A stretch of 64,000 nt of DNA from Ricinus communis (Eukaryota > Streptophyta > Magnoliopsida > Malpighiales > Euphorbiaceae): the NCBI RefSeq assembly GCF_019578655.1, contig NC_063263.1, positions 6,520,001 to 6,584,000 on the forward strand, given 5' to 3'. The translations under genes were made by a program, and so were the position numbers. The notes under the pieces are model-generated. The model ran no database searches, was not told the DNA's origin, and saw nothing but the letters and a program-made list of their open reading frames with translations. Positions 64,000 through 64,000 of the stretch are shown here, piece by piece; position 1 is the first letter of the stretch; each line of letters begins with the position of its first letter.

Positions 64000-64000
64000 T

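Larger units (their letters stand above)
59546..64000 (-). mobile_element. Ty1/copia LTR retrotransposon nested in the gypsy element (Copia-2), partial
   Basis: Runs on the minus strand and leaves the window at its gag end. It has a canonical TG...CA LTR at 59546-59783, a polypurine tract TTGAGGGGGAG (59784-59794) next to it, and gag, protease, integrase, reverse transcriptase and RNase H in Copia order. Damage is light (two in-frame stops, a homopolymer frameshift, some altered key residues), so it is younger than the gypsy host. The candidate target duplication is TTTTA at 59541-59545; the other copy is outside. Confidence 0.93.

Overview
The window is nuclear DNA from a dicot plant. It has long AT-rich intergenic stretches, small GT-AG introns, plant-specific gene families (SAUR, class III cytosolic small heat-shock protein, plant-type SAC phosphatase), telo-box and site II promoter motifs, and several degenerate plant LTR retrotransposons and DNA transposons. 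Codon use and intron style fit a rosid; a Malpighiales or Euphorbiaceae species is only a guess.

Region by region: 1-8.8 kb is AT-rich intergenic DNA with microsatellites and one GC-richer island (about 1.2-1.5 kb) that carries G-box/ABRE and DRE motifs and a TATA box but no recognisable protein downstream. 9.3-16.9 kb holds a 16-exon gene for a SAC-domain phosphoinositide phosphatase of the SAC2-SAC5 type (811 aa, plus strand). 18.9-20.4 kb holds a five-exon gene for 40S ribosomal protein SA (minus strand), with telo-boxes and a site II element upstream. 21.1-21.7 kb holds a two-exon class III small heat-shock protein gene (minus strand) with a heat-shock element next to its TATA box. At 25.6 and 31.6 kb lie two SAUR76/77/78-like genes, each part of a duplicated block of about 1.8 kb; between them sits a non-autonomous CACTA-like element with a 3-bp target duplication. 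A third, unrelated SAUR lies at 36.4 kb (minus strand).

From about 40 kb the window is dominated by transposons: a hAT terminal fragment (40.5 kb); a complete but dead Copia element with two LTRs, a 5-bp target duplication and mutated integrase catalytic residues (41.4-46.5 kb); and a hAT transposase gene with a BED finger and C-terminal dimerisation domain broken by three lesions (about 49.8-52.6 kb). At 54.1-55.5 kb is what looks like the promoter, 5' UTR and first coding exon of a mitochondrial gene, probably complex I assembly factor CIA30. A MITE lies in its 5' UTR intron, and a Ty3/gypsy element (56.6 kb onward), itself interrupted by a second Copia element on the opposite strand (59.5 kb to beyond the window), lies where its first coding intron should be. 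The rest of that gene is not in the window.

The protein-coding genes are ordinary housekeeping or growth/stress genes and are not functionally linked. I see no convincing new biological system. The observations most worth checking are the nested retrotransposons in the putative CIA30 intron, the diverged SAUR pair with an altered TATA box, the motif-rich promoter island without an ORF, and the structural details of the transposons. All exon limits were derived by hand from reading frame and GT/AG sites.
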